Below are positions 39,794 to 48,599 of a DNA stretch of 54,178 bases, piece by piece (the stretch's first letter is position 1; every line of letters begins with the position of its first letter). Origin of the DNA: Candidatus Rokuibacteriota bacterium (GTDB taxonomy: Bacteria > Methylomirabilota > Methylomirabilia > Rokubacteriales > CSP1-6); the NCBI GenBank assembly GCA_016179925.1, contig JACPCG010000194.1, positions 1-54,178 on the forward strand, written 5' to 3'. The notes below the pieces were generated by a model. The model made no database searches. It was not told the DNA's origin and saw only the letters and a program-made list of their open reading frames with translations. The translations under genes and the position numbers were made by a program.

Positions 39794-41341
39794 ATGAGAT
39801 GGCCGATTCGACCGCTCAGCGCGCTCGTCCTCCTGCTCGCGATCTGGGCCCCGTCCGCCCATCTCGGGACCGCGGAGGCGGCCGGTCCGGACGGACAGAT
39901 GGTCTGGGCCATCCACTTCACGCTGGCCCCAAAGTGGGTGGACCCGGGCGAGACCGAGGCCCTCATCACGCCGTTCAAGGTGCTCTACCCCATCCACGAC
40001 GCGCTGGTGAAGCTGATGCCCGGCGGGATGACGCCGAGCCTGGCCGAGACGTGGACGATGAGCCCGGACGGCCTCGCCTACGACTTCGTCGTCCGCAGCG
40101 GCGTGAAGTTCCACAACGGCGACCCCGTGACCACCGAGGACGTGAAGTTCTCCTTCGACCGCTACAAGGGCGCGGGGGCGAAGCTCCTCAGGGACAAGGT
40201 CAAGGAAGTGCAGGTGCTCGACGCCCGGCGGATCCGCTTCGTGCTCAAGGAGGCGTGGCCGGACTTCATGACCTTCTACGGCACGACGGCCACCGGTGCC
40301 GGGTGGGTCGTCCCGAAGAAGTACGTGGAGAAGGTCGGCGACGACGGCTTCAAGAAGGCCCCGGTCGGCGCCGGTCCTTATCGGTTCGTGAGCACCAAGC
40401 CGGGTGTGGAGATGGTGCTCGAGGCCTTCGAGGGCTACTGGCGCAAGGTCCCGAGCGTCAAACGGCTCGTGTTCAAGAGCGTCCCCGACGAGACGACGCG
40501 GGCGGCCGCGCTCAAGCGGGGCGAGGTCGACATCGCCTACTTCCTGAACGGCCCCATCGGCGAGGACGTCCGGCGTACCCCGGGCCTCAAGCTCATGGCC
40601 GTGCGGACCAACGCGTCGTTCTTCCTCGACTTCCTCGACCAATGGGACCCGAAGTCGCCCTGGCACGACCGCCGTGTACGGCTCGCCGCCAGCCTCGCCG
40701 TCGACCGCAAGACGATCAACGAGGCCGAGATGCTCGGCTTCGCCGGGCTCACCGGAAACATCGTCCCCCGGCACATGGAGTTCGCGCTGCCGATCGACCC
40801 CCATCCCTACGACCCTCAGCGTGCCAGGCAGCTCCTCGCCGAGGCGGGATACCCGAACGGCTTCGATGGGGGCGACCTCACGCCCACGCCGCCCTACAAC
40901 TCCATGGCGGAGGCGATCGGCGGCTACCTCGGCGCCGTGGGCATCCGCACGCGGGTCAGGACGATGGAGCGCGCCACGTACCTCACGAGCTGGCGCGAGA
41001 AGAAGCTCCGCGGCGTCCTCTTCACGGCCCTGGGCGCCGGCGGGAACGCCGCGACCAGGATCGAAGCGCTGGCGACGCGGGACGGGATGTACGCCTACGG
41101 CGTGCTGCCGGAGGTGGAGGACCTGTTCCAGCGCCAGGCGCGCGAGCTGGACCGGAAGAAGCGTGAGGGGCTGCTCCACCAGATCCAGAAAATCCTGCAC
41201 GACCGCGTGGTCTTCGCGCCGATCTGGGAGAACGCGTTCATCCGCGGCGTGGGCCCGCGGGTGGAAGAGTCAGGCCTCGCTCTCATCCCCGCGTTCCCCT
41301 ACTCGGCGCCGCTCGAGGACCTGCGGCTCAAGCGGCCATGA
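39794..41341 (+). CDS. Family 5 ABC substrate-binding protein (peptide/nickel type), first copy
   Basis: A 515-residue periplasmic protein with a signal peptide (LSALVLLLAIWAPSAHLGTA, cleavage probably near AEA). Family 5 motifs are PSLAETWTMSPDGLAYDFVV, RSGVKFHNGDPVTTEDVKFS and FDRY, APVGAGPYRFVSTKPGVEMV, VRLAASLAVDRKTINEAEML and YDPQRARQLLAEAGYPNGF. It would bind peptides, glycosides, nickel chelates or other solutes. No permease or ATPase is adjacent. Its stop overlaps the next gene's ATG (ATGA). The ribosome site is GGGAGGCG. Confidence 0.92.
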   Translation: MRWPIRPLSALVLLLAIWAPSAHLGTAEAAGPDGQMVWAIHFTLAPKWVDPGETEALITPFKVLYPIHDALVKLMPGGMTPSLAETWTMSPDGLAYDFVVRSGVKFHNGDPVTTEDVKFSFDRYKGAGAKLLRDKVKEVQVLDARRIRFVLKEAWPDFMTFYGTTATGAGWVVPKKYVEKVGDDGFKKAPVGAGPYRFVSTKPGVEMVLEAFEGYWRKVPSVKRLVFKSVPDETTRAAALKRGEVDIAYFLNGPIGEDVRRTPGLKLMAVRTNASFFLDFLDQWDPKSPWHDRRVRLAASLAVDRKTINEAEMLGFAGLTGNIVPRHMEFALPIDPHPYDPQRARQLLAEAGYPNGFDGGDLTPTPPYNSMAEAIGGYLGAVGIRTRVRTMERATYLTSWREKKLRGVLFTALGAGGNAATRIEALATRDGMYAYGVLPEVEDLFQRQARELDRKKREGLLHQIQKILHDRVVFAPIWENAFIRGVGPRVEESGLALIPAFPYSAPLEDLRLKRP

Positions 41342-42504
41342 CCATTGCGAGAGGGGGCGACATGCGGTACACGCGGATCTCCGCCGACTGTCACATCGAC
41401 CTGCCCTGGCTGCCGCCGGATCTCTTCACCGCGAACGCTTCGGCGGCGATGAAGGACCGCATGCCCTACGTCACCGAGGGGCCGGACGGCCCCTACTGGA
41501 CCTCGAAGAACGGCCGGTCGTTCGGGCTCGTGTGCGGCGTGGGGCCGGGCGGTCAGAAGTACGTGCCGGGACAGCACCACCGCGTCGACGTGATGGCGGC
41601 GACGGGCCTCTACGAGGACGGCCGGAAGGGCATCCGCCGCGTGAGCGATCCCGAGCTGCGCCTGAAGGACATGGATCGCGACGGCGTCCAGGCCGAAGTG
41701 ATCTACGGCATCCTCGGCGCCGCCACCCGGCTCGGCGACCACGAGGCGGCCACGGAGATGTTCCGCATCTACAACGACTGGCTCGCGGACTTCTGCCGCC
41801 GCTCCCCCGAGCGCTACCTCGGGCTGGCCTGCCTGCCGTACGGCGACATCGATGCCGCCGTCAAGGAGATCTACCGCGTGGCGAGGCTCGGGCTCCGGGG
41901 CATGGAGCTGTCCTGCTCGTGGGATATGGAGTCCATGTGGCATCCGGTCTGGGAGCCGCTCTGGCAGGCCGTGAACGACGTGAACCTGCCGCTGCACTTC
42001 CACACGTTTCCGTCCCTGCCGCCGGACAAGGTGAACCAGCAGACGGGGCTCACCCGCCGCGCCGCGTTCTTCACCGTCGTCTCGGGCTTCCAGATGAACC
42101 TCATCAACATCGTCGCCGCGGTCATCGGCGCCGGCGTCCTCGAGCGCCACCCGCAGATCCGCATCGCCTTCGGCGAGAGCGGCATCGGCTGGCTGCCCTA
42201 CGCGCTCGACCGGATGGACTTCGAGTGGGAGGACCGTTTCCGCGACCTCGGCCTCACGATGAAGCCGAGCGACTACTGGCGCCGGCAGTGCAAGGCGACG
42301 TTCCAGTTCGACCGGATCGGCACCCAGCTGATCGACGACATCGGCGTCGAGACGCTCATGTGGGGCTCCGACTACCCGCACGGCGACGGCGTCTGGCCCG
42401 AGTCGTCGAAGTACATCCAGGAGCAGTTTGGCCACCTGCCGCCCGAGGTCACCCGCAAGATCGTCTGCGAGAACGCCGGCCGGTTCTACGGGCTGATCAG
42501 GTAA
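41338..42504 (+). CDS. Amidohydrolase-family (PF04909) metal-dependent hydrolase/decarboxylase
   Basis: A 388-residue TIM-barrel protein. ISADCHIDLPWLPPDLF carries the first metal-binding His (D-x-H replaced by CHID). DRDGVQAEVIYGILG, FRIYNDWLADFCRRSPERYL and LACLPYGDIDAAVKEI are family features. LPLHFHTFPSLPP has the second His. RHPQIRIAFGESGIGWLPYA and GSDYPHGDGVWPES contribute the catalytic Glu/Asp region. ACMSD, OHCU-like decarboxylases and gamma-resorcylate decarboxylase share this architecture. The ATG overlaps the upstream stop. A second in-frame ATG at 41362 is closer to the conserved start. Confidence 0.9.
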   Translation: MTIARGGDMRYTRISADCHIDLPWLPPDLFTANASAAMKDRMPYVTEGPDGPYWTSKNGRSFGLVCGVGPGGQKYVPGQHHRVDVMAATGLYEDGRKGIRRVSDPELRLKDMDRDGVQAEVIYGILGAATRLGDHEAATEMFRIYNDWLADFCRRSPERYLGLACLPYGDIDAAVKEIYRVARLGLRGMELSCSWDMESMWHPVWEPLWQAVNDVNLPLHFHTFPSLPPDKVNQQTGLTRRAAFFTVVSGFQMNLINIVAAVIGAGVLERHPQIRIAFGESGIGWLPYALDRMDFEWEDRFRDLGLTMKPSDYWRRQCKATFQFDRIGTQLIDDIGVETLMWGSDYPHGDGVWPESSKYIQEQFGHLPPEVTRKIVCENAGRFYGLIR

Positions 42505-42547
42505 CGCGCGGTAGAAATCGACGGTCAGCCGTTTGGGAGGTAACACC

Positions 42548-44161
42548 ATGAGAGGACGCTCGATGCTGCGACTCGCCCTCGGCCTCGCGATCCTCGCCGG
42601 CGCGCTCGTCGCCGCCGGCATCCCGGCCGGAGGCCAGACGCCGAAGCGCGGTGGGATCCTCAACTCGGTGCTCTTCGAGGACCCGCCCGGGTTGACGGCC
42701 CACGAATCGTCGACGATCTCCAACGTCTGGCCGGTGTCGCCGTGCTACTCGAACCTGGTCTACTTCCACCCCCTCAAGCCCCTGGACAGCGCGGAGACGG
42801 TCGTTCCGGAGCTGGCGGAGCGGTGGTCCTGGCAGGACAACTACCGCAACCTCGTTTTCTTCCTCCGGAAGAACGTGCGCTGGCACGACGGCCGCCCCTT
42901 CACGTCGCGGGACGTCAAGTACACCTTCGACCTCGTCCGCGGGGCGCCCGACGCGCCGGCGAAGTTCCGGCTGAGCCCGCGGAAGGACTGGTACGCGAAC
43001 GTCGAGGCGATCGAGGCGCCCGAGCCTCACACGGTGGTCTTCCGGCTCAAGCGCCCCCAGCCCTCGCTCCTGCTCATGCTCGCCTCCGGCTACTCGCCGG
43101 TCTATCCGGCCCACGTGCCCCTCGCCGACCTGCGCCAGCGCTGCGTGGGCACCGGGCCCTTCCGGCTCAAGGAGTACGTCCGCGGGCAGTCGCTCGAGTT
43201 CGAGCGGAATCCCGACTACTTCGTCCCGGAGCGGCCGTACCTCGACGGCATCCGCTACTCGATCATCACGGAGCGAGGCACGCGCCTCGCCGCGCTCCAG
43301 GCCGGCCGGCTGGATGCCTTCATGCCCCTCGAGATGACGAAGCTCATGGCGGAGACGGTGAAGAAGAACGCGCCGTCGCTCGTGGTCACCGAGGTCGGGC
43401 AGAACGGGAGCGACAACGTGGTCCTCAACCACAAGCGGTCGCCGTTCGACAACGTGACGGTGCGCCGGGCGATCAGTCTCGCCCTCGACCGGCACGGCTA
43501 CGTCCAGGGCGTCCGCTACGGTGGCGCCGTCGTGGGCGCCGCCCTGATGCCCAAGCCGTTCGGCGCCTGGGGGCTGCTCGACAAGGACCTCCGGACCCTG
43601 CCGGGCTATCGCACCCCGGCGCAGGACAAGGCCGAGGCGAAGGGTCTCCTCGCCGCCGCCGGCTTCGGCCCCGGCAAGCCGCTCCGCGTGGAGATGGTCA
43701 CGCGGACGTCCCCGATCTACCTGGACCTGGCGTCCTTCGTGGTCGATCAGCTCCGGCACGTGGGGGTGGAGGCGACGCTCAAGCAACTCGAGACGGCCGC
43801 GTGGTTCCCGACGCTCTCGCGGCGCGACTTTCAGATCGGCGCCAACCTCACCGCCGGCGGCTTCGACGACCCCGACGCGTACCTCTTCGAGAACTACAAG
43901 TGCGGCTCCCCGCGGAACTACACCGACTACTGCAGCGACGAGATGGACCGCCTGATCGACCTCCAGTCCCAGGAGCTGGACCGCGCCAAACGCCTCAAGC
44001 TCGTCTGGGAGATCCAGCGGAAGCTCGAGGCCGACGTGGCGCGGCCGATGCTCGGCTGGCGCAATGAGTACTTCGTGCAGTGGCCCCACGTCCGGAACCT
44101 CGTCCCCCACAACTCCCTCTACAACTACGGGCGGATGCAGGAGGTGTGGCTGGACCGCTGA
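42548..44161 (+). CDS. Family 5 ABC substrate-binding protein (peptide/nickel type), second copy
   Basis: A 537-residue periplasmic protein with a signal peptide (RLALGLAILAGALVAAGIPA, then GGQ). PLDSAETVVPELAERWSWQD, NVRWHDGRPFTSRDVKYTFD, GTGPFRLKEYVRGQSLEFER, NPDYF, VRRAISLALDRHGYVQGVRY and DKAEAKGLLAAAGFGPGKPL are standard. It shares little sequence with the first copy outside these motifs, so it is a separate specificity rather than a recent duplicate. GGGAGGT lies eight bases before ATG. With the intervening amidohydrolase it suggests uptake of a substrate and its hydrolysis. Confidence 0.92.
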   Translation: MRGRSMLRLALGLAILAGALVAAGIPAGGQTPKRGGILNSVLFEDPPGLTAHESSTISNVWPVSPCYSNLVYFHPLKPLDSAETVVPELAERWSWQDNYRNLVFFLRKNVRWHDGRPFTSRDVKYTFDLVRGAPDAPAKFRLSPRKDWYANVEAIEAPEPHTVVFRLKRPQPSLLLMLASGYSPVYPAHVPLADLRQRCVGTGPFRLKEYVRGQSLEFERNPDYFVPERPYLDGIRYSIITERGTRLAALQAGRLDAFMPLEMTKLMAETVKKNAPSLVVTEVGQNGSDNVVLNHKRSPFDNVTVRRAISLALDRHGYVQGVRYGGAVVGAALMPKPFGAWGLLDKDLRTLPGYRTPAQDKAEAKGLLAAAGFGPGKPLRVEMVTRTSPIYLDLASFVVDQLRHVGVEATLKQLETAAWFPTLSRRDFQIGANLTAGGFDDPDAYLFENYKCGSPRNYTDYCSDEMDRLIDLQSQELDRAKRLKLVWEIQRKLEADVARPMLGWRNEYFVQWPHVRNLVPHNSLYNYGRMQEVWLDR

Positions 44162-44164
44162 GCG

Positions 44165-44980
44165 ATGAACCGCTTGCGGCCGCTGGACCGCGATCTGGTC
44201 GTCAACGGGCTGCGCCTGCATCTCCTCGACTGGGGCGGCGACGGTCGCACGCCCCTCGTGCTCCTGCACGGCTTCACGGGGCACGCGCACGCGTGGGACA
44301 CGCTCGCGATCGCGCTCCAGCCCCACTTCCACGTCCTGGCACTCGACCAGCGCGGTCACGGCGACAGCGATCCGGCCGACGTCTACAACGCCGTCGCGGC
44401 CTTCGACGACATCTCGGGCGTCGTGGACCAGCTCGGACTGACCTCGTTCGTCCTCGTCGGGCTGTCGATGGGTGGCCGCAACGCGATGTACTTCGCCTCC
44501 AGGCGGCCGGACCTCGTGCGGAAGCTGGTCGTCATCGACATCGGCCCGGAGATCAGCACGCGAGCCACCGAGGCTCCGGCCGGACCTCCCGAGCCCGACG
44601 CCTGGGACAGCATCGAGCAGGCGGCGCAGCACCTCTATCACGCGAATCCCTATCCCGGCATCCACTACTATCGCTGGGTCGTGTCGCACAGTCTCCGCGC
44701 GCGCCCCGATGGGTCACTGGTCTGGGCCTGGCATCCGAGCGTCAAGGAGCGCCGATCCCAGCCGGACCTCGACTGGTGGGCCGTCGTGCGCGCCATCACG
44801 CCGCCGACCCTCGTGCTGCGCGGTGAGGGCAGTCACGTGCTCGACCGGGAGGTGGCCGAGCGGATGGCCAAGGAGCTGCCGCGCGGCCGCTTCGTCGAGA
44901 TTCCGCGCGCGGTCCACACCCTGCACGAGGACAACCCCGAGGCGGTCCTCGCCGCGCTGAAGGGCTTTCTCGCCTTCTGA
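44165..44980 (+). CDS. Alpha/beta-fold hydrolase
   Basis: A 271-residue hydrolase starting three bases after the binding-protein stop. LVLLHGFTGHAHAWD forms the oxyanion hole (HGF, residues 35-37). LDQRGHGDSDPADVYN is the next loop. FVLVGLSMGGRNAMYF holds the nucleophile Ser101 (GLSMGG). The acid and His are expected at TLVLRGEGSHVLDREVAE and RAVHTLHEDNPEAVLAAL. Dehalogenases, esterases and C-C bond hydrolases all share this layout. Substrate unknown, but the operon context suggests processing of imported solute. Confidence 0.9.
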   Translation: MNRLRPLDRDLVVNGLRLHLLDWGGDGRTPLVLLHGFTGHAHAWDTLAIALQPHFHVLALDQRGHGDSDPADVYNAVAAFDDISGVVDQLGLTSFVLVGLSMGGRNAMYFASRRPDLVRKLVVIDIGPEISTRATEAPAGPPEPDAWDSIEQAAQHLYHANPYPGIHYYRWVVSHSLRARPDGSLVWAWHPSVKERRSQPDLDWWAVVRAITPPTLVLRGEGSHVLDREVAERMAKELPRGRFVEIPRAVHTLHEDNPEAVLAALKGFLAF

Positions 44981-44989
44981 CCGCACTTT

Positions 44990-45864
44990 CTACGGAATCA
45001 GCACGATCTTCCCATGGTGGCCCGCCTCCATCACCGCCTCGTGGGCGCGTGGAGCCTGGACCAGCGGCAGCTCCAGGGCGATGACGGGGCGCAGCGTCCC
45101 GTTGCTCAGCCCCTCCACGAGGGCGGCGTGGATCCCGACGACCTGGGGCGGCGTGGCGTGGAAGAGCGCCACGCCGAGGATCGCGGCGTTCTTGTTCATC
45201 GCGAGCCTGGCGTTGATCTCGACCGTGCCGCGGTTGCCGATGACGGCGATCCGCCCGCGCATGGCGACGATCCCGAGGTCCTTCTGGAGGTTCACGTTCG
45301 CCAGCATCTCGAGGACGACGTCCACGCCCCGCCCACCGGTGAGACGCATCAGCTCCTCGAGGTAGCCCGTCGCGGTGTGATCGAGGACGTGGTGGGCGCC
45401 CTGCTCGAGCACCAGCCGCCGTCCCCGCTCCGTTCCCGCGGTGCCGATCACCGTGAGCCCGCGCGCCCGCGCGAGCTGAACCGCCGCGATGCCGACGCCG
45501 CCGCTCGCCCCGTGCACGAAGACGGTCTCGCCCGCCTCGCCGGCGGCGCGGTGGACGAGCGCGTGGTAGGCGGTGGCGTAGGGGACGTTCATCGCCGCCC
45601 CCTGCGCGAAGCTGACGTTGGCGGGCAACGGGTGGACCTGGGTCTGGTCGCAGAGCGACAGCTCGGCGTAGGCGCCGGAGAGCGTGCCGCCCACGTAGAC
45701 GCGGTCGCCGGCCTTCACGCCCGTGACGCCGGCGCCGACGGCTTCCACGACCCCCGCGCCCGGTTTCGGACGAGCACCTGACTGGGGCCGGGCTGGGGCG
45801 CGGGGACCTCCTCCAGCTTCAGGACGGACGGACCGCCATACTCAGAGACGCGGATGGCTTTCAT
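44990..45864 (-). pseudogene. Zinc-type alcohol dehydrogenase/quinone oxidoreductase, internal deletion and frameshift
   Basis: From the ATG at 45864, KAIRVSEYGGPSVLKLEEVP and APQPGPSQVLVR are a clean quinone-oxidoreductase start. The frame is lost near 45760. The rest (VVEAVGAGVTGVKAGDRVYV, GETVFVHGASGGVGIAAVQL with the NADPH-binding GASGGVG, VLDHTATGYLEELMRLTGGR, VLIP at the end) is in another frame. The segment that would connect them (roughly 30 residues, 'AAGVNPVDTY...PGTDAAG') is missing. The span is 291 codons against a usual 322-325. It overlaps the CoxL fragment upstream as ATGA. Confidence 0.82.
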
Positions 45865-46057
45865 CGACGCTGGCTCCTTTCGCTGACCTTTTCCCGGATC
45901 GCGCGCCAGACGCGCTCGGGCGTCACCGGCATGTCGAGGTGGTGCACGCCGAGCGGCGCCAGCGCGTCGTTGACCGCGTTCAGGAGCGCCGGCAGCGCGC
46001 CCACCGTCCCCGCTTCACCGACGCCCTTGGCGCCGAGCGGGTTGACCTGCGTCGGCA
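45861..46057 (-). pseudogene. Molybdenum hydroxylase large subunit (CoxL/XdhA-like), C-terminal fragment
   Basis: The last 65 residues of a CoxL/xanthine dehydrogenase-type subunit are recognisable: [40 protein letters not shown] and [17 protein letters not shown]. The 'GAKGVGEAG' block includes the active-site Glu region of these Mo-cofactor enzymes. The remaining 700 or so residues are absent. At about 46057 the sequence switches to the end of the hydroxyacid dehydrogenase gene. The stop overlaps the ATG of the quinone-oxidoreductase gene, so this end is native. Confidence 0.78.
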
Positions 46058-46060
46058 CCC

Positions 46061-47038
46061 TCAGCGCGCCAGCACCTCGGGATTCACGACGTTGATGGGC
46101 TTGCCGCTCGCGTACGCGAGGATCTGGTCGAAGATCGTGCTGAACATGGTCTCGAGCCCGTCGCGCTCCACGTAGCCGAGATGCGGCACGCAGACCACGT
46201 TGTCCATCGCGAGCAGCGGGTGCCGGGCCCCGAGCACCGGCTCTTCCTCGTAGACGTCCACCGCCGCCAGGCCCGGCCGGCCGGCGCGCAGCGCGGCCTC
46301 GAGCGCCCCCGGCTCGATCAGCCCGGCCCGGCTCGTGTTGACGAGGAGCGCGGTCGGCTTCATCCGGGCGAGATCCGCGGCCGTGACGATGCCGCGGGTC
46401 GCGTCGATGAGCCGCAGGTGCAGCGAGAGCACGTCCGACTCCGCGAGCAGCGCGTCCTTGCTCGGCGCGACGGCGTGGCCGTCCTGGCGCGCCTTGGCGA
46501 GCGATGCCTCGCGTCCCCACGCCAGCACGCTCATGCCGAACGCCCTGCCGTAGCCGGCGACGACGGCGCCGATCCTGCCATAGCCGTAGATGCCGAGCGT
46601 CCTCCCGCGCAGACCGGTCCCGACGGGGTATGCCTGCCACTTCCCCGCCCGGAGGGCGGCCATCTCCTGGGGAATGCGCCGGAGCGCGGCGATGATCAGC
46701 CCCCAGGTCAGCTCGGCGGTCGCGTGCGAAGGCCGGCCGGGGAGCGCGGCGGACGACACGATCACGCCGCGCCGGGTGCACGCCTCGACGTCGATGTGCG
46801 GATAGACGCTCACCTGGCTGATGATCCGGAGCTTGTCGAGACGCTCGATGAGCGGCGCGCGGCACGGCGTGCGCTCGCGGAGCAGCGTCAGCGCCTCGGT
46901 GTCCTTGAGGCGCCGAGCCAGCACGTCGACGTCCTTGGTGTGGTCATTCCAGATCGTCACGCTGTGGCCGGCGATTTTCCTGAAGCACGCCAGCGTCCGG
47001 ATCGTGTCCTGATAGTCGTCGAGGATCGTGACATTCAT
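46061..47038 (-). CDS. D-2-hydroxyacid dehydrogenase family protein
   Basis: A 325-residue NAD-dependent dehydrogenase. [20 protein letters not shown] opens the substrate domain. [20 protein letters not shown] is the NAD-binding GxGxx[13 protein letters not shown] gives the catalytic Arg, [12 protein letters not shown] the Glu and [18 protein letters not shown] the His (HLGY in place of HIGG). 'DDYQD' and 'HLGYVERD' mark the subgroup related to erythronate or phosphoglycerate-type enzymes of unknown substrate. ATG at 47038 gives a complete family start. It is the only intact gene in a run of broken oxidoreductases. Confidence 0.92.
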   Translation of the reverse strand: MNVTILDDYQDTIRTLACFRKIAGHSVTIWNDHTKDVDVLARRLKDTEALTLLRERTPCRAPLIERLDKLRIISQVSVYPHIDVEACTRRGVIVSSAALPGRPSHATAELTWGLIIAALRRIPQEMAALRAGKWQAYPVGTGLRGRTLGIYGYGRIGAVVAGYGRAFGMSVLAWGREASLAKARQDGHAVAPSKDALLAESDVLSLHLRLIDATRGIVTAADLARMKPTALLVNTSRAGLIEPGALEAALRAGRPGLAAVDVYEEEPVLGARHPLLAMDNVVCVPHLGYVERDGLETMFSTIFDQILAYASGKPINVVNPEVLAR

Positions 47039-47072
47039 GGCGCGGACAGCCTAGCACGGGAAACGCTTCTCC

Positions 47073-47102
47073 TGGATCGCGCGACACGCGGCCTGCTACA
47101 CT
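47073..47102 (+). promoter_or_regulatory. Sigma70-like promoter upstream of the RidA-like gene
   Basis: TGGATC (47073-47078) and TACACT (47097-47102), with an extended TGC before the -10, are 18 bases apart, about 30 bases before the ATG at 47135. AAAGGAGA provides the ribosome site. The -10 is identical to that in the ligase promoter at 15177-15182. Confidence 0.45.
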
Positions 47103-47134
47103 TCGCGCGCGGGCACCGACAAAGGAGACGGATC

Positions 47135-47527
47135 ATGGCGAAGATCGACAAGTACTGCGCCGCGGGCGTCTACGATCCGCCGGGGTACAGCCAGGGCATC
47201 AGGGTCACGGGCGCCCAAACGATCCTGTTCCTGGCAGGGCAGGTCGCCTACGACAAGGACGGGAGCGTGAAGCACCACGGCGACTTCAAAGGCCAGGCGC
47301 GCGAGGTGTTCGCCGCCGTCAAGGCCCTCGTCGAAGCGGGAGGCGGCACCCTCGACAGCGTGGTGAAGATCACCACGTACGTCACCGACGCCCGCTACCG
47401 CCCCGAGTTCCGCGCGATCCGCGAAGAGTTCTTCGGCGCCAAGGGACCGGCGTCCACAATGGTAGAGGTTAGCTCGCTGGCGCACCCCGACTACCTGATC
47501 GAGGTCGAGGCGATCGCGGTCGTCTGA
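47135..47527 (+). CDS. RidA/YjgF-family protein lacking the catalytic arginine
   Basis: A 130-residue single-domain protein. GIRVTGAQTILFLAGQVAYD, GDFKGQAREVFAAVKALVEA, GGTLDSVVKITTYVTDARYR and PDYLIEVEAIAVV match RidA. The active-site Arg of true enamine/imine deaminases (in P-A-R-[TS]-x-V) is replaced: the sequence reads GPASTMVEV, with Ser107 at that place. It therefore belongs with the Rid subgroups whose activity is not imine hydrolysis, often found in catabolic operons. It starts 27 bases after the predicted transcription start. It is followed within ten bases by a metallo-hydrolase gene. Confidence 0.92.
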   Translation: MAKIDKYCAAGVYDPPGYSQGIRVTGAQTILFLAGQVAYDKDGSVKHHGDFKGQAREVFAAVKALVEAGGGTLDSVVKITTYVTDARYRPEFRAIREEFFGAKGPASTMVEVSSLAHPDYLIEVEAIAVV

Positions 47528-47537
47528 GCGCGCCCGA

Positions 47538-48581
47538 ATGACGATTCCGCGGACCGCTCCGCTCGACGAGCTGCGCCTGCTCGTGGTGGTCGACAACGAG
47601 ACCGACACACTCTCCAGCGTGGACGAGGGTGTGCCGCAGATCCCCGAGGTCGCGCACCTGACCCCGCGCGTGCCGACGAGCCGCGAGCACGCCGGGCATC
47701 CGGGCAAGGTCGTGTTCGATCGCCTCTGCTGCGCTTGCCACGGCTTCTCGGTGCTGGCGACGGGCCGGCGCGAAGGTCGGGAGCACACCGTGCTCTTCGA
47801 CGTGGGGCCGTACGCCGACGTGTGGAGGAGCAACGCGGCCCGGCTCGCGGTGGATCTGGCGAAGATTGAGGCCGTCTTCCTGTCTCACTGGCACTTCGAC
47901 CACAGCGGCGGGCTTCCCGAGGTTTTGGCCGCCATCGCGGAGGCCCGGAAGAAAGCGGGCGTCGCCCCCGTGCTCGTCGACGTTCACCCGGACCGGCCCG
48001 ATCAGCGCGGGATCCTCCTCCCGACGGGCACGATGATCCTGCTGCCGGAGGAGCCGCGCCTCGACGTGCTCGAAGCCGCCGGCGGGCGGCTGGCAAGGCA
48101 CGCGGACCCTCACGGCCTCTGCGACGGCTTCTTCTTCGGCAGCGGCCCGATCGACCGTGTGACGGCGTACGAGACCGGCCTCGCCGGCCACCACAGCTTC
48201 CGCGGCGACCGCGGGGAGGCCGATCCGCTCATCCTGGACGAGCGCTTCCTCGCCGCGGAGGTGCGCGGGCGCGGTGTGAGCGTGCTCTCGGCGTGCTCCC
48301 ACGCCGGCGTGGTCAACGCCTGCCTCGGGGCGCAGGCGGAGTTTGCCGGCGTCCCGATCGACCTCGTGCTCGGCGGGTATCACCTCGGCGGCAGGGCAAT
48401 GGAAGCGCGCATCGAGCCGACCCTCCGCGACCTGAAGGAGCGTATCCGGCCGCGCGTGGTGGCGCCCGGCCACTGCACCGGCTGGCGCGCCAAGGGCGCC
48501 TTCGCCCGAGCCTTCGCGCCCGGAGGCTACGGGCCGAGCGTGGTCGGCTCGATGTACGTCCTGAGGGCGCCCGGCGCCTGA
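47538..48581 (+). CDS. Metallo-beta-lactamase-fold hydrolase
   Basis: A 347-residue MBL-fold protein. LRLLVVVDNETDTLSSVDEG starts the fold. TVLFDVGPYADVWRSNAARL leads to the metal-binding SHWHFDHSGGLPEVL (HxHxDH). LSACSHAGVVNACLGAQ and LVLGGYHLGGRAMEARIE supply further ligands, and VVAPGHCTGWRAKGAFARAF the last His. 'VDNETD' and 'GGYHLGG' are typical of the subgroup around dihydropteroate synthase-related and 7,8-dihydropterin-type MBL proteins. It is in one operon with the RidA-like gene. Likely Zn or Fe. Substrate unknown. Confidence 0.92.
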   Translation: MTIPRTAPLDELRLLVVVDNETDTLSSVDEGVPQIPEVAHLTPRVPTSREHAGHPGKVVFDRLCCACHGFSVLATGRREGREHTVLFDVGPYADVWRSNAARLAVDLAKIEAVFLSHWHFDHSGGLPEVLAAIAEARKKAGVAPVLVDVHPDRPDQRGILLPTGTMILLPEEPRLDVLEAAGGRLARHADPHGLCDGFFFGSGPIDRVTAYETGLAGHHSFRGDRGEADPLILDERFLAAEVRGRGVSVLSACSHAGVVNACLGAQAEFAGVPIDLVLGGYHLGGRAMEARIEPTLRDLKERIRPRVVAPGHCTGWRAKGAFARAFAPGGYGPSVVGSMYVLRAPGA

Positions 48582-48599
48582 CCGCGGGCCGCCACGCGC

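Noticed and set aside
42497-44689. A 730-codon open frame on the minus strand opposite the second binding-protein gene
   Set aside because: It is rich in Arg, Glu, Val and His with no recognisable domain and lies entirely antisense to a clear family 5 binding protein. Long antisense frames are expected at this GC content. The same applies to 3866-6028 and 389-2098.
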